NCBI GenBank assembly: GCA_937914895.1
Contig: CALGIL010000348.1
Location: forward strand, 1 to 5,798
Length of the DNA: 5,798 nucleotides
Source of the DNA: an uncultured Angelakisella sp.
GTDB taxonomy: Bacteria; Bacillota; Clostridia; Oscillospirales; Ruminococcaceae
Direction: 5' to 3'
Shown: in pieces, positions 1 through 5,762 of the stretch
Numbering within the stretch: position 1 is the first letter of the stretch
Layout: the number at the start of each line of letters is the position of its first letter
Position numbers and translations under genes: made by a program
The notes under the pieces: model-generated
Database searches by the model: none
Seen by the model: only the letters and a program-made list of their open reading frames with translations
What the model was told of the DNA's origin: nothing

Positions 1-445
1 CCACCAGGGGCAGTCGGGCGTGGTCGTACATGCCTGCCAGCTGGTCCGGCAAAAATCCCTCGGCCAGCAGGCCCTCCCTGGGCACCCCTGCCAAAAAGGT
101 TTTTCCGCCCAGCAGCCCGGCCTTCAGCAGCAGCACCGGCGCGCTGGAGATGGCCGCAATCACCTGGCGCTCCAGGGAAAAGCCCCGCAGAAACAAGAGA
201 ATGCTGGCGTTGTCCACATGGGGGCCCACATCCATGCACCCCGGCAGCAGCAGGGAATCGTAGTCCCCGGGATTGCAGCTTTCCATGGTTTTGCTTCGTC
301 GGACGCGGAGGCCTTCTTCGCCGGTGGTGGTATCCTCTTTGGAAAACAGGTCGTATTCACGGCCGCCTTGGCACAGCACCGACACCGCCACGCTCAGTTC
401 GTAGCTGCTGAAGTTGTCATAGAGCAGGATGGCTGTTCTCTTCAT
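1..445 (-). CDS. DJ-1/PfpI family protein (3' end beyond window)
   Basis: The first 148 residues are visible; the C-terminus lies beyond the left edge. The N-terminus (MKRTAILLYDNFSSYE) matches the first beta strand and conserved Glu (E16) of the DJ-1/PfpI/ThiJ superfamily. A nucleophile-elbow stretch follows at residues 96-115 (IAAISSAP, then KAGLLGGK), like the family pattern AxCxxP...aGLLkGk. The family includes deglycase, protease, chaperone, glyoxalase and amidotransferase-like members, so the precise activity cannot be read here. The residue at the usual catalytic Cys position is Ser (S100, codon at 146-148), which argues against classical Cys-dependent chemistry. The start is set by a strong AAAGGAGG (452-459) 6 nt before the ATG. 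The gene begins 17 nt after the CPBP stop codon and is probably co-transcribed with it. It is likely cytoplasmic: no signal peptide or membrane segment is visible. Family assignment is fairly sure; function is not. Confidence 0.75.
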   Translation of the reverse strand, partial: MKRTAILLYDNFSSYELSVAVSVLCQGGREYDLFSKEDTTTGEEGLRVRRSKTMESCNPGDYDSLLLPGCMDVGPHVDNASILLFLRGFSLERQVIAAISSAPVLLLKAGLLGGKTFLAGVPREGLLAEGFLPDQLAGMYDHARLPLV

Positions 446-463
446 CCGATGCCTCCTTTCCAG

Positions 464-1461
464 TCAGACCATGGTGACCAGCGCAATAAGAATCACAATC
501 AGGATGATATAGGCAAGCATCCCGGGGTTGAGGAGAAAGGCGCGGCGCTTCTCCCCCGGGGTCAGGGACTGGGGGGCGGGGGCCGGGCCGTCCTTGGGCA
601 TAAACCGCCACAGGACCGCCCCGACAAGGACAAGGCCGCCGGTGACCGCATAGGCCATCCCCTCCGACAGGCTCTGGGGCAGAAGGCCCAGCACATAGGG
701 CAGCAGAAAAGCGCCGATATTGTTGATGATGATGTGCAGCAGGGCGGACAGCCGGATGCCGCCGGTGCGCAGGGTCAGCAGGGCGAAGATGGCGCCCAGC
801 ACAAAGGCGTACAGCAGCTGGGACAGGTTGGCGTGGAAGAGGGCAAACAAAAACGCGGTGCCATAGACGGCAAAGGTCTCCCCATAGGGCAGCAGCCGGT
901 CAAGGAGAATTTTGCGAAAGACGACCTCCTCCATGATGGGGGCCACCAGCCCGGCAAACAGGAAGGTGCTGAGGGGGTCGCCCGTGATCTCCGCCAGGGG
1001 GTTGATAACCGGGGCGCCCTTGGCAAGACCAATAAGGAAGTTGATGAAGAGCGAGACATAGTTGAGGGCGTAGGTGGCCCCCAGGCAAAGGAGGACCGCC
1101 TTGCCACCTGTCCCGGCGAGACCTCCAGGCTTCCGCCGGGCCGCTGGCTGGGCATCCGTCTGACCATGAGCCAGAAGATGGGAAAGGCCGCCAGGTACAG
1201 GGGCAGATAGCTGAGAAGCCAGCTGTACCAGGGGCTTGCCATCCACTGGGGGGCGGCAAACAGCACAGCCACGGCAAAGACGGCGGCCAGCAGCTGGGTG
1301 ACGCCCATAAGGGCGAAGGCGGCCCAGCCCAGCCGGGAAAAAGCGCGGCGCAGCAGGCGCCGGGTCTGCGCGGGGTCCTCCTGGATGAAGTTTTCCCGGA
1401 TGGGATCCTCCTGGATACGGTTTTCTTGGGCGGGATCGTCTTGGTTTTGATAAGGGTCCAT
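464..1461 (-). pseudogene. CPBP family intramembrane metalloprotease, interrupted by a frameshift
   Basis: Two overlapping minus-strand frames give one complete CPBP (CAAX protease / bacteriocin-processing, Abi) protein when joined. The first runs from the ATG at 1461, with AGGAGG at 1467-1472, and encodes a polar 36-residue N-terminus and two or three hydrophobic segments up to about codon 121. The second carries all catalytic motifs: EEVVFR (178-183 of the joined protein), FALFH (H210) and HIIINN (H243, N247), plus further membrane helices, ending in TGA at 464. Restoring one G at minus-strand 1099-1100 (AAGGCGG to AAGGGCGG) gives a smooth 332-residue product, close to the size of related multi-pass proteases. 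As written, translation from 1461 would stop at 775 after 228 residues, with no active site. The second frame has an ATG at 1246 but no Shine-Dalgarno before it, and its first 45 or so codons do not look like protein. This is either a real inactivating mutation or a sequencing or assembly error. It is the middle gene between the AI-2E and DJ-1-like genes. Confidence 0.8.
1371..1450 (-). repeat. 30-bp imperfect tandem repeat inside the CPBP N-terminus
   Basis: Blocks starting at 1371, 1401 and 1431 repeat with an exact 30-bp period, for about 2.7 copies (CGGGGTCCTC, TGGGATCCTC, CGGGATCGTC at the block starts). Copies one and two agree at 22 of 30 bases. On the coding strand they encode a decapeptide repeat seen as QDDPAQEN / QEDPIREN / QEDPAQ in residues 7-32, just before the first membrane segment. 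The period is a multiple of three, so copy-number changes would keep the frame. Confidence 0.7.
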
Positions 1462-1529
1462 GGTGTCCTCCTGGGGTCGTTTATTGGGCGGACAGGCCTT
1501 TCACGCCCGCCTCTTCTCCCTGGCGGCGC

Positions 1530-2726
1530 CTACTTCTTCTTTTTGGGCGGAGCGGTCACCTTCATGGGCGGCGGCTCCTCTTCGGCGGTCTTCGGCCGCT
1601 TGCCCAACTTTTCCAGGCGCTCATCCAGGGCCTCCCGCAGCAGCGCGTATAGCACCGCCGTGGTGGGGATGCCCAAAATCATCCCGGGCATGCCAAACAG
1701 GTTGCCCCCCACCGTCAGGCCGGTAAGCACCCAAAAGCCCCCCAGGCCGATGGAATGCCCCACCACCCTGGGATAAATGAAGTTGGTTTCCACCTGCTGC
1801 AGCACGATAATAAAAACGACGAAAATCAGCGCCTGCACGGGGCTGATGATGAAAATAAGGAATGCCGACGGAATGGTGCCGATGTAGGCCCCCAAAATGG
1901 GGATGAGCCCGGTGACCCCCACAATGGCGCCGATGAGCACCGGGTAGGGCAGCCGCAGCAGAGCCATACCCACCCCGCACAGGGTGCCCAGAATGACGGC
2001 CTCGATCATCTGGCCGGAAATGTAGCTGCTGAAGGCCCGGTCGGCCTTGTGGATCACATACCGGATGCGTCCGGCGTACCGGTCGGGCAGACAGGCATCC
2101 AGAATATCATTGCCCAGCCGGCCCAGGGTGTTTTTGCCCAACAGCATATAAATGGCAAACACCAGGCCCAAAAAGAAGTTGACCACCCCTTTGCCAATGG
2201 TGCTGGCCATACCCATCACAATGGCGCCGGCGCCGTTGAGGATGCCGCCCACCATATCCGTCAGGCTTTTTAAAATCTGCTGCCACTGCTCGTTGATGGT
2301 TTGGATGATGCCGCTGTGGGATGCAAGCTGGGAAAAAAACCCGTTGAGGTAATCCATGGTGGACTGGGCGTAGGTGGGAAAATTGGCCCCCAGGGTGGCG
2401 ATGCTGCGCCCGATCTCGGGAAAAATGAAGGCCCCCAGTGCCGTAAGGCAGCAGAGCACGATGATGATGGTCAGCAGCAGGGAGATCCCCCGCTTGTGCT
2501 TGCCCACACCCGGAAAGCGCGCCCAAAGGCCCGCCAGCCACCGGTCCTCCACCTTTACCATCAGCAGGTTTAGGATGTAGGCGATGGCAATGCCGTAGAT
2601 CAGGGGTTTAAAGTGCCCCAGAAAGGTGCCGGCGGCGCCCGCCACCTTTTGAAGGTTCATCAGCGCCACAAACAGCACCACGCCGTAGGTGATAAGCCCC
2701 ACCGTCTTTTTGGTCTCCCGGGTCAT
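1530..2726 (-). CDS. AI-2E family transporter (PerM/TqsA/YtvI-like membrane protein)
   Basis: This is a 398-residue multi-pass membrane protein. Hydrophobic segments lie at about residues 8-25, 38-56, 80-102, 160-196, 240-258, 262-292, 296-310 and 330-362. Family hallmarks are GLIPILGAYIG (273-283), the QQVETNFIYPRVVGHSIGL stretch (310-328) and GMPGMILGIP (345-354). The length is typical of the family. Members include E. coli TqsA, implicated in autoinducer-2 export, and Na+(Li+)/H+ antiporters, so the substrate cannot be inferred from sequence alone. The C-terminus is a charged tail (residues 365-398) rich in Pro and Glu, ending in four lysines. The ATG at 2726 follows a GGGGG-rich ribosome site (2733-2737) with a 6-nt spacer. 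It is the first gene of the probable three-gene minus-strand operon, transcribed from the promoter at 2775-2803 and divergent from the M20 gene. Confidence 0.9.
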   Translation of the reverse strand: MTRETKKTVGLITYGVVLFVALMNLQKVAGAAGTFLGHFKPLIYGIAIAYILNLLMVKVEDRWLAGLWARFPGVGKHKRGISLLLTIIIVLCCLTALGAFIFPEIGRSIATLGANFPTYAQSTMDYLNGFFSQLASHSGIIQTINEQWQQILKSLTDMVGGILNGAGAIVMGMASTIGKGVVNFFLGLVFAIYMLLGKNTLGRLGNDILDACLPDRYAGRIRYVIHKADRAFSSYISGQMIEAVILGTLCGVGMALLRLPYPVLIGAIVGVTGLIPILGAYIGTIPSAFLIFIISPVQALIFVVFIIVLQQVETNFIYPRVVGHSIGLGGFWVLTGLTVGGNLFGMPGMILGIPTTAVLYALLREALDERLEKLGKRPKTAEEEPPPMKVTAPPKKKK

Positions 2727-2774
2727 GGCCTTCCCCCTCTTTCTGCGTCCTGGAAAAACCGGTTTTATAGGTCC

Positions 2775-2803
2775 ATTATATCAAACGATGACCGTTTGCA
2801 CAA
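2775..2803 (-). promoter_or_regulatory. Sigma-A type promoter for the AI-2E operon
   Basis: On the minus strand, TTGTGC (2798-2803) and a perfect TATAAT (2775-2780) are separated by exactly 17 nt. This lies about 49 nt upstream of the AI-2E start codon with no competing gene between. The spacer holds the inverted repeat described separately. The promoter is predicted from consensus match and position only. Confidence 0.7.
2782..2798. promoter_or_regulatory. Inverted repeat in the AI-2E promoter spacer, candidate operator
   Basis: CAAACG-ATGAC-CGTTTG is a perfect 6-bp inverted repeat with a 5-bp centre. It fills the space between the -10 and -35 hexamers and shares its last base with the -35 box. 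That placement is typical of a repressor site. It does not fit the LexA pattern GAAC-N4-GTTC because the centre spacing differs, so the cognate regulator is unknown. It may also be chance. Confidence 0.4.
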
Positions 2804-2837
2804 TGATTCGCCCCCGCGGCTTTTTTGCGTTTTGCTG

Positions 2838-2866
2838 TTGAGATTGTGGCCCAAATGCCGTATGCT
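2838..2866 (+). promoter_or_regulatory. Sigma-A type promoter for the M20 amidohydrolase-thioesterase pair
   Basis: TTGAGA (2838-2843), a 17-nt spacer and TATGCT (2861-2866) form a good vegetative promoter. The likely transcription start is near 2873, giving a leader of about 30 nt. The promoter faces away from the AI-2E promoter, and the two -35 boxes are 34 bp apart. Confidence 0.65.
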
Positions 2867-2895
2867 TATGACAGCGGGCAAAAAAATCATTGTAT

Positions 2896-2901
2896 GGGGA
2901 G
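2896..2901 (+). promoter_or_regulatory. Ribosome binding site of the M20 gene, start ambiguous
   Basis: GGGGAG is the only Shine-Dalgarno-like sequence near the start. It lies 3 nt before the ATG at 2905 (short) and 9 nt before the in-frame TTG at 2911. The N-terminus MTKDALKAKV from the TTG looks natural for the family. The ATG is annotated by default; the TTG is a real alternative. An earlier in-frame TTG at 2890 has no suitable site and is rejected. Confidence 0.5.
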
Positions 2902-2904
2902 TGG

Positions 2905-4227
2905 ATGAGTTTGACAAAGGATGCCCTGAAAGCCAAGGTCTGCGGCGTCATCGACAGCCGGCGGGAGGAAATTATTGCCCTGGGGGAGGAAATTTTTGCC
3001 CACCCGGAGCTGGGCTATAAGGAGAAGGCCACCGCCGCGTTGGTGGAGCGGGAGCTGAAAAAGCTGGGGCTTGCCCCCCGGACGGGCCTTGCGGTCACCG
3101 GGATAAAGGCCCGGGCCAAGGGGCGGTCGGCGGGGCCCACCGTGGCCATTTTGGGCGAGCTGGACGCGGTGGTGTCGCCCATGCACCCCTGTGCCAACCC
3201 GGACACCGGGGCGGCCCATGCCTGCGGCCACAATGCCCAGACCGCCAATCTCCTCGCCGCCGCCATGGGGCTTCTGCTGTCCGGCGCCATGGAGGAGCTG
3301 GACGGGGATGTGGTGTTCTTTTCCACCCCCGCCGAGGAATATGTGGAGCTGGAATACCGCCAAAAGCTGCGGGAGGAAGGGACCATCGGCTTTTTCGGCG
3401 GCAAGCAGGAGCTGATTCGCCTGGGAGAATTTGAGGATGTGGACATGGCCATGATGGTCCACGGGGAGATTGGCCAGCCCGGGCGGGACGCCTGGGTGGG
3501 CGGCGATACCAACGGCTTTGTGGGCAAGGTCATCCGCTACACAGGGCGGGAGGCCCACGCCGGCGGCGCGCCCCATCTGGGCATCAACGCCCTTAACGCG
3601 GCGTGCCTGGGGATGATGGCCATCAACGCCCAGCGGGAGACCTTTCGGGACGAGGACGCGGTGCGGGTGCACCCCGTCATCACCAAGGGGGGCGACATGG
3701 TCAACATCATCCCCGCCGACGTGCGCATGGAGACCTACGTCCGGGGCCGGACCATGGATGCCATTCTGGACGCCTCCCAAAAGGTCAACCGCGCCCTGGA
3801 GGGCTCGGCCTACGCCATGGGCGCCACCGTGGACATCCAGGAGATTCCCGGGTATCTGCCCCTGGTCAACCAGCCGGGGCTGACCGGGGCCTACGCCCAA
3901 AACGCCCGGGCGCTGCTGGGGGAGGACCATGTCCATCAGGCCCCCTTCTTCTGCGGGTCCGGGGACATTGGGGATTTAAGCGTTTTGATGCCGGTGATCC
4001 TCCCCTCCCAGGGGGGCTATGTGGGGGCGGCCCACAGCCGGGATGTGGCCATTGTGGACCCGGAGTCGGCCTATATCCTCCCCGCCAAGCTGATGGCCAT
4101 GACCGTGGTGGACCTTTTGTGGGACGGCGCGGCCCTGGCTAAAGAGATCCGGGCCGGGTTTACGCCCCAGATGACCCGGGAAAGCTATCTGGAGTTCTGG
4201 AAAAATATACAGGGCGGCCGCGGGTGA
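2905..4227 (+). CDS. M20 family amidohydrolase (AbgB / p-aminobenzoyl-glutamate hydrolase-like)
   Basis: This 440-residue cytoplasmic metallohydrolase is expected to cleave an amide bond in an N-acyl amino acid or dipeptide-like substrate. Visible M20D features, in order, are ALGEEIFAHPELGYKE (25-40), GELDAVV (84-90), HACGHNAQ (105-112), the TPAEE catalytic Glu pair (E144/E145), MMVHGE (H186), the lid-domain GGDMVNIIPADV (262-273), SGDIGDLSVLMP (352-363) and GAAHSRD (H377). Predicted metal ligands are C107, H109, E145, H186 and H377; E144 is the general base. CGHN instead of the common CGHD, and the SGDIGDLS block, point to the AbgB/PM20D2-like branch rather than classical hippurate hydrolases; this placement comes from remembered motifs. 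There is no signal peptide. It is the first gene of a two-gene plus-strand unit, with the thioesterase starting 34 nt after its TGA. The natural substrate cannot be read from the sequence. Confidence 0.88.
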   Translation: MSLTKDALKAKVCGVIDSRREEIIALGEEIFAHPELGYKEKATAALVERELKKLGLAPRTGLAVTGIKARAKGRSAGPTVAILGELDAVVSPMHPCANPDTGAAHACGHNAQTANLLAAAMGLLLSGAMEELDGDVVFFSTPAEEYVELEYRQKLREEGTIGFFGGKQELIRLGEFEDVDMAMMVHGEIGQPGRDAWVGGDTNGFVGKVIRYTGREAHAGGAPHLGINALNAACLGMMAINAQRETFRDEDAVRVHPVITKGGDMVNIIPADVRMETYVRGRTMDAILDASQKVNRALEGSAYAMGATVDIQEIPGYLPLVNQPGLTGAYAQNARALLGEDHVHQAPFFCGSGDIGDLSVLMPVILPSQGGYVGAAHSRDVAIVDPESAYILPAKLMAMTVVDLLWDGAALAKEIRAGFTPQMTRESYLEFWKNIQGGRG

Positions 4228-4261
4228 CGCGGCGGCGCCCTGATCCAAAGGAGGCGGCGGT

Positions 4262-4732
4262 ATGACGGCAAAGCGTGTGGCGGATTCCCGCGCCGAGCAG
4301 GTGCAGATTTTAATGCCGGAGCACATCAACGGCGCCCACCGGCTGTTTGGCGGCAAGCTGATGGAATGGATCGACGTGGTGGCGGCCGTGGTGGCGCGCC
4401 GCCACAGCGGCCGCAATGTTACCACCGCGGCCATTGACAACCTGCAGTTTCAGGAGGCCGCCTATGCCAACGACACCCTGGTGCTGGTGGGGCGCATCAC
4501 CCATGTGGGCAAAACCTCCATGGAGGTGCGGGTGGACACCTATGTGGAGGACCTGTCCGGCGTCCGCAGGATGATCAACCGGGCGTATCTTGTGATGGTG
4601 GCCCTGGACGAGGCCCAGCACCCCACCCCGGTGCCCGGCCTTGTGCTGGAAACCGAGGAGGACCGCCAGGAGTGGGAAAACGGCGGCCGCCGCCGGCAGC
4701 TGAGAAGCCAGCGCCGGTCCGACGGGTACTAA
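4262..4732 (+). CDS. Hotdog-fold acyl-CoA thioesterase (YciA/YkhA-like)
   Basis: This 156-residue single-domain hotdog protein is expected to hydrolyse acyl-CoA to free acid and CoA in the cytoplasm. The signature is near the N-terminus: MPEHINGAHRLFGGKLMEWID (residues 18-38), matching the family pattern of a conserved Asn (N23), LFGG and an Asp on the central helix (D38). It is followed by VTTAAIDNLQF (53-63) and the strand segments LVLVGRITHVGKTSMEVRV (73-91). The length suits one hotdog domain. Family members are usually multimers, with the active site shared between subunits. The tail (140-156) is rich in Arg and probably disordered. The start is set by AAAGGAGG (4247-4254) 7 nt before the ATG. 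It lies directly downstream of the M20 amidohydrolase, probably co-transcribed, and is followed by a strong terminator. Chain-length preference is unknown. Confidence 0.88.
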   Translation: MTAKRVADSRAEQVQILMPEHINGAHRLFGGKLMEWIDVVAAVVARRHSGRNVTTAAIDNLQFQEAAYANDTLVLVGRITHVGKTSMEVRVDTYVEDLSGVRRMINRAYLVMVALDEAQHPTPVPGLVLETEEDRQEWENGGRRRQLRSQRRSDGY

Positions 4733-4741
4733 AGCGCACGA

Positions 4742-4760
4742 GGGGGACTTCGTGTCCCTC
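4742..4760 (+). other. Short hairpin in the thioesterase 3' UTR
   Basis: GGGGGAC (4742-4748), loop TTCGT, GTCCCTC (4754-4760) form a 7-bp stem with one G-T wobble. An overlapping alternative pairing exists, CACGA (4738-4742) with TCGTG (4750-4754). No T-run follows, so it is not a terminator by itself. It lies 16 nt upstream of the strong terminator and may stabilise the mRNA end. Confidence 0.4.
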
Positions 4761-4776
4761 ATATACTCCCCCAAGC

Positions 4777-4805
4777 AAAACAGCCCGCTCACCGCGGGCT
4801 GTTTT
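4777..4805. terminator. Bidirectional intrinsic terminator between the thioesterase and lexA
   Basis: AAAACAGCCCGC, loop TCACC, GCGGGCTGTTTT form a perfect 12-bp stem with a GC-rich core and A/T tracts at both ends. It can stop transcription from the plus strand (thioesterase) and from the minus strand (lexA), as expected between converging genes. Confidence 0.9.
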
Positions 4806-4861
4806 AGCGGAATCGCTTCGGCGGCGCATGTCCGCCTGGGCGATAATTTTTTATAAACATA

Positions 4862-4881
4862 CGCCTGCAGGCCCACAGGCG
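4862..4881 (-). terminator. Possible weak terminator just after lexA
   Basis: Read on the minus strand, CGCCTG-TGGGCCTG-CAGGCG forms a 6-bp stem 11 nt after the lexA stop. It is followed by TATGTTTATAAAAAATT, which is T-rich but interrupted. The same bases contain the 10-bp palindrome GCCTGCAGGC (4864-4873), a competing fold. It may be a first, leaky stop before the strong terminator at 4777-4805. Confidence 0.35.
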
Positions 4882-4892
4882 GGCGCAGCGGC

Positions 4893-5477
4893 TCAGTACT
4901 CCCTCATCAGGGCGGATACGCGGCCCAAAATGGTGACTGTGTCGGCGTAAATGGGTTCCATGGTGTCGTTTTCGGGCTGCAGGCGGTACCGGCCGTTCTC
5001 CTTAAAAAACCGCTTGACGGTGGCCTCGTCCTCCAGCAGCGCCACCACAATATCGCCATTTTCGGCGGTGGAGGTCCTGCGGACAATGATGACATCCCCG
5101 TCCAGAATGCCCACCTTGATCATACTTTCGCCCCGCACCCGCAGGGCGAACAGCTCGGACGCCGCAAGGCCCCTGGTGCGGAAGGGGATGTAATCCTCCA
5201 CCTCCTCCACGGCCAGAATGGGGGCGCCGGCGGTGACGGTGCCCAGCAGGGGCACCCGGACGCTGCGCTCACCGGGAAGGGTGATGGCCCGATTGAGCTT
5301 ATCCCCCTTTTCGATAAGGCCGCTGTTCTGAAGCTCAGTCAGGTACTTATGGGCGGTGCTGGTGGATTTGATGTCCAGGGCGGAGCAGATCTCCCGCACC
5401 GTGGGCGGGACCCCCTCGTCGATGCGTTCCTTAATATAATCAAACACCCTTTGTGCCTTTCGGCTGATTTCCGGCAT
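4893..5477 (-). CDS. lexA: LexA, SOS-response transcriptional repressor
   Basis: The product is 194 residues. The N-terminal winged helix-turn-helix spans about residues 1-66 (RKAQRVFDYI, PPTVREICSALDIKS, then the wing ending in LNRAI). The C-terminal S24 peptidase-like domain carries the self-cleavage site A83-G84 (TAGAPI), nucleophile S118 (RGESMIKVGILDGD) and general base K155 (EATVKRFF). All residues needed for RecA-stimulated autoproteolysis are present. The start is the ATG at 5477, supported by GGGGAGG (5484-5490) with a 6-nt spacer and by the family N-terminus. The open frame extends upstream to 5606, but that part contains the promoter and is rejected as coding. Transcription is from 5541-5569, with an overlapping LexA box, so it is autorepressed. 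It is monocistronic and convergent with the thioesterase gene. Confidence 0.96.
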   Translation of the reverse strand: MPEISRKAQRVFDYIKERIDEGVPPTVREICSALDIKSTSTAHKYLTELQNSGLIEKGDKLNRAITLPGERSVRVPLLGTVTAGAPILAVEEVEDYIPFRTRGLAASELFALRVRGESMIKVGILDGDVIIVRRTSTAENGDIVVALLEDEATVKRFFKENGRYRLQPENDTMEPIYADTVTILGRVSALMREY

Positions 5478-5540
5478 AAGAAACCTCCCCTTTTCTGTCG
5501 GCGGCGGCAGAATTCGGCCATCTGCATGATATTTACGGTC

Positions 5541-5569
5541 ATTATAGCACACTTTTTCCCGGAATGCAA
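5541..5569 (-). promoter_or_regulatory. lexA promoter
   Basis: On the minus strand, TTGCAT (5564-5569), a 17-nt spacer and a perfect TATAAT (5541-5546) lie about 65 nt before the lexA start codon. The -35 box overlaps the LexA operator at 5567-5580. Confidence 0.8.
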
Positions 5570-5580
5570 ACATATGTTTT
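5567..5580. promoter_or_regulatory. LexA box at the lexA promoter
   Basis: CAAACATATGTTTT matches the Bacillus-type LexA consensus CGAACRNRYGTTYC at 12 of 14 positions; the core AAACATATGTTT is a perfect palindrome. It overlaps the -35 hexamer, which fits repression by LexA of its own gene. The site departs from the consensus by A for G at position 2 and T for C at position 14. Confidence 0.75.
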
Positions 5581-5610
5581 TCATTAAATGTTATCCCTTT
5601 ATTCATAGGT

Positions 5611-5624
5611 CATTCATATGTTTT
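5611..5624. promoter_or_regulatory. Second, weaker LexA-like site
   Basis: CATTCATATGTTTT matches the same consensus at 10 of 14 positions. The right half is intact (CATATGTTT) and the left half is degraded. It is centred 44 bp from the first site, shares CATATGTTTTT with it, and covers the -35 position of a possible plus-strand promoter (TATAAT at 5638-5643). Confidence 0.4.
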
Positions 5625-5637
5625 TTGAAAGAGGCGC

Positions 5638-5643
5638 TATAAT
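5638..5643 (+). promoter_or_regulatory. Possible -10 box of a divergent plus-strand promoter
   Basis: There is a perfect TATAAT, but the bases 17 nt upstream (CATATG, 5615-5620) are a poor -35 and there is no TGn extension. If active, it would start near 5650 and run about 105 nt into the hairpin at 5711-5754, with no convincing reading frame. Confidence 0.3.
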
Positions 5644-5646
5644 AGA

Positions 5647-5681
5647 ATTGTACCAGGGAGTTATCCATCCTCGTGTACAAT
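5647..5681. repeat. Spaced 7-bp inverted repeat
   Basis: ATTGTAC (5647-5653) and GTACAAT (5675-5681) are perfect inverted copies with 21 bp between them, 28 bp centre to centre. They could be two half-sites for a regulator or the stem of a short RNA. No function is established. Confidence 0.4.
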
Positions 5682-5710
5682 ACTACCCTCCTCAAAAACA
5701 CACACCTCAA

Positions 5711-5754
5711 ACACAGACAAAAGCCTCCGGCCAGCCGGAGGCTTTTGTCTGTGT
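5711..5754. terminator. Strong bidirectional hairpin terminator upstream of lexA
   Basis: Two perfect 21-bp arms (5711-5731 and 5734-5754) have a GC-rich core, GCCTCCGGC/GCCGGAGGC, flanked by AAAA on one side and TTTT on the other. The formal loop is CA, so the real loop is probably slightly larger. The minus-strand reading follows a possible stop codon at 5763-5765 closely, so it most likely ends the gene upstream and insulates lexA. The plus-strand reading has the weaker tail TTTTGTCTGTGT. Confidence 0.85.
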
Positions 5755-5762
5755 CTGCAAAC

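Noticed and set aside
20..1210. Long plus-strand open frame of 396 codons opposite the DJ-1-like and CPBP genes
   Set aside because: Its translation is low-complexity Gln/Gly/His-rich with no family motifs, and it mirrors the GC-rich codons of the real minus-strand genes.
464..1246. Independent CPBP gene starting at the ATG at 1246
   Set aside because: No Shine-Dalgarno precedes this ATG and its first 45 or so codons look out of frame; joining with the upstream frame explains the data better.
2887..3936. Long minus-strand open frame of 349 codons inside the M20 gene
   Set aside because: It is antisense to a clearly conserved M20 enzyme and gives a Gly/His/Val/Pro-rich product without motifs; it is a by-product of high GC.
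5478..5606. N-terminal extension of lexA from an ATG at 5606
   Set aside because: It would cover the promoter and LexA box, the extra residues do not match LexA, and the ATG at 5477 has a strong ribosome site.
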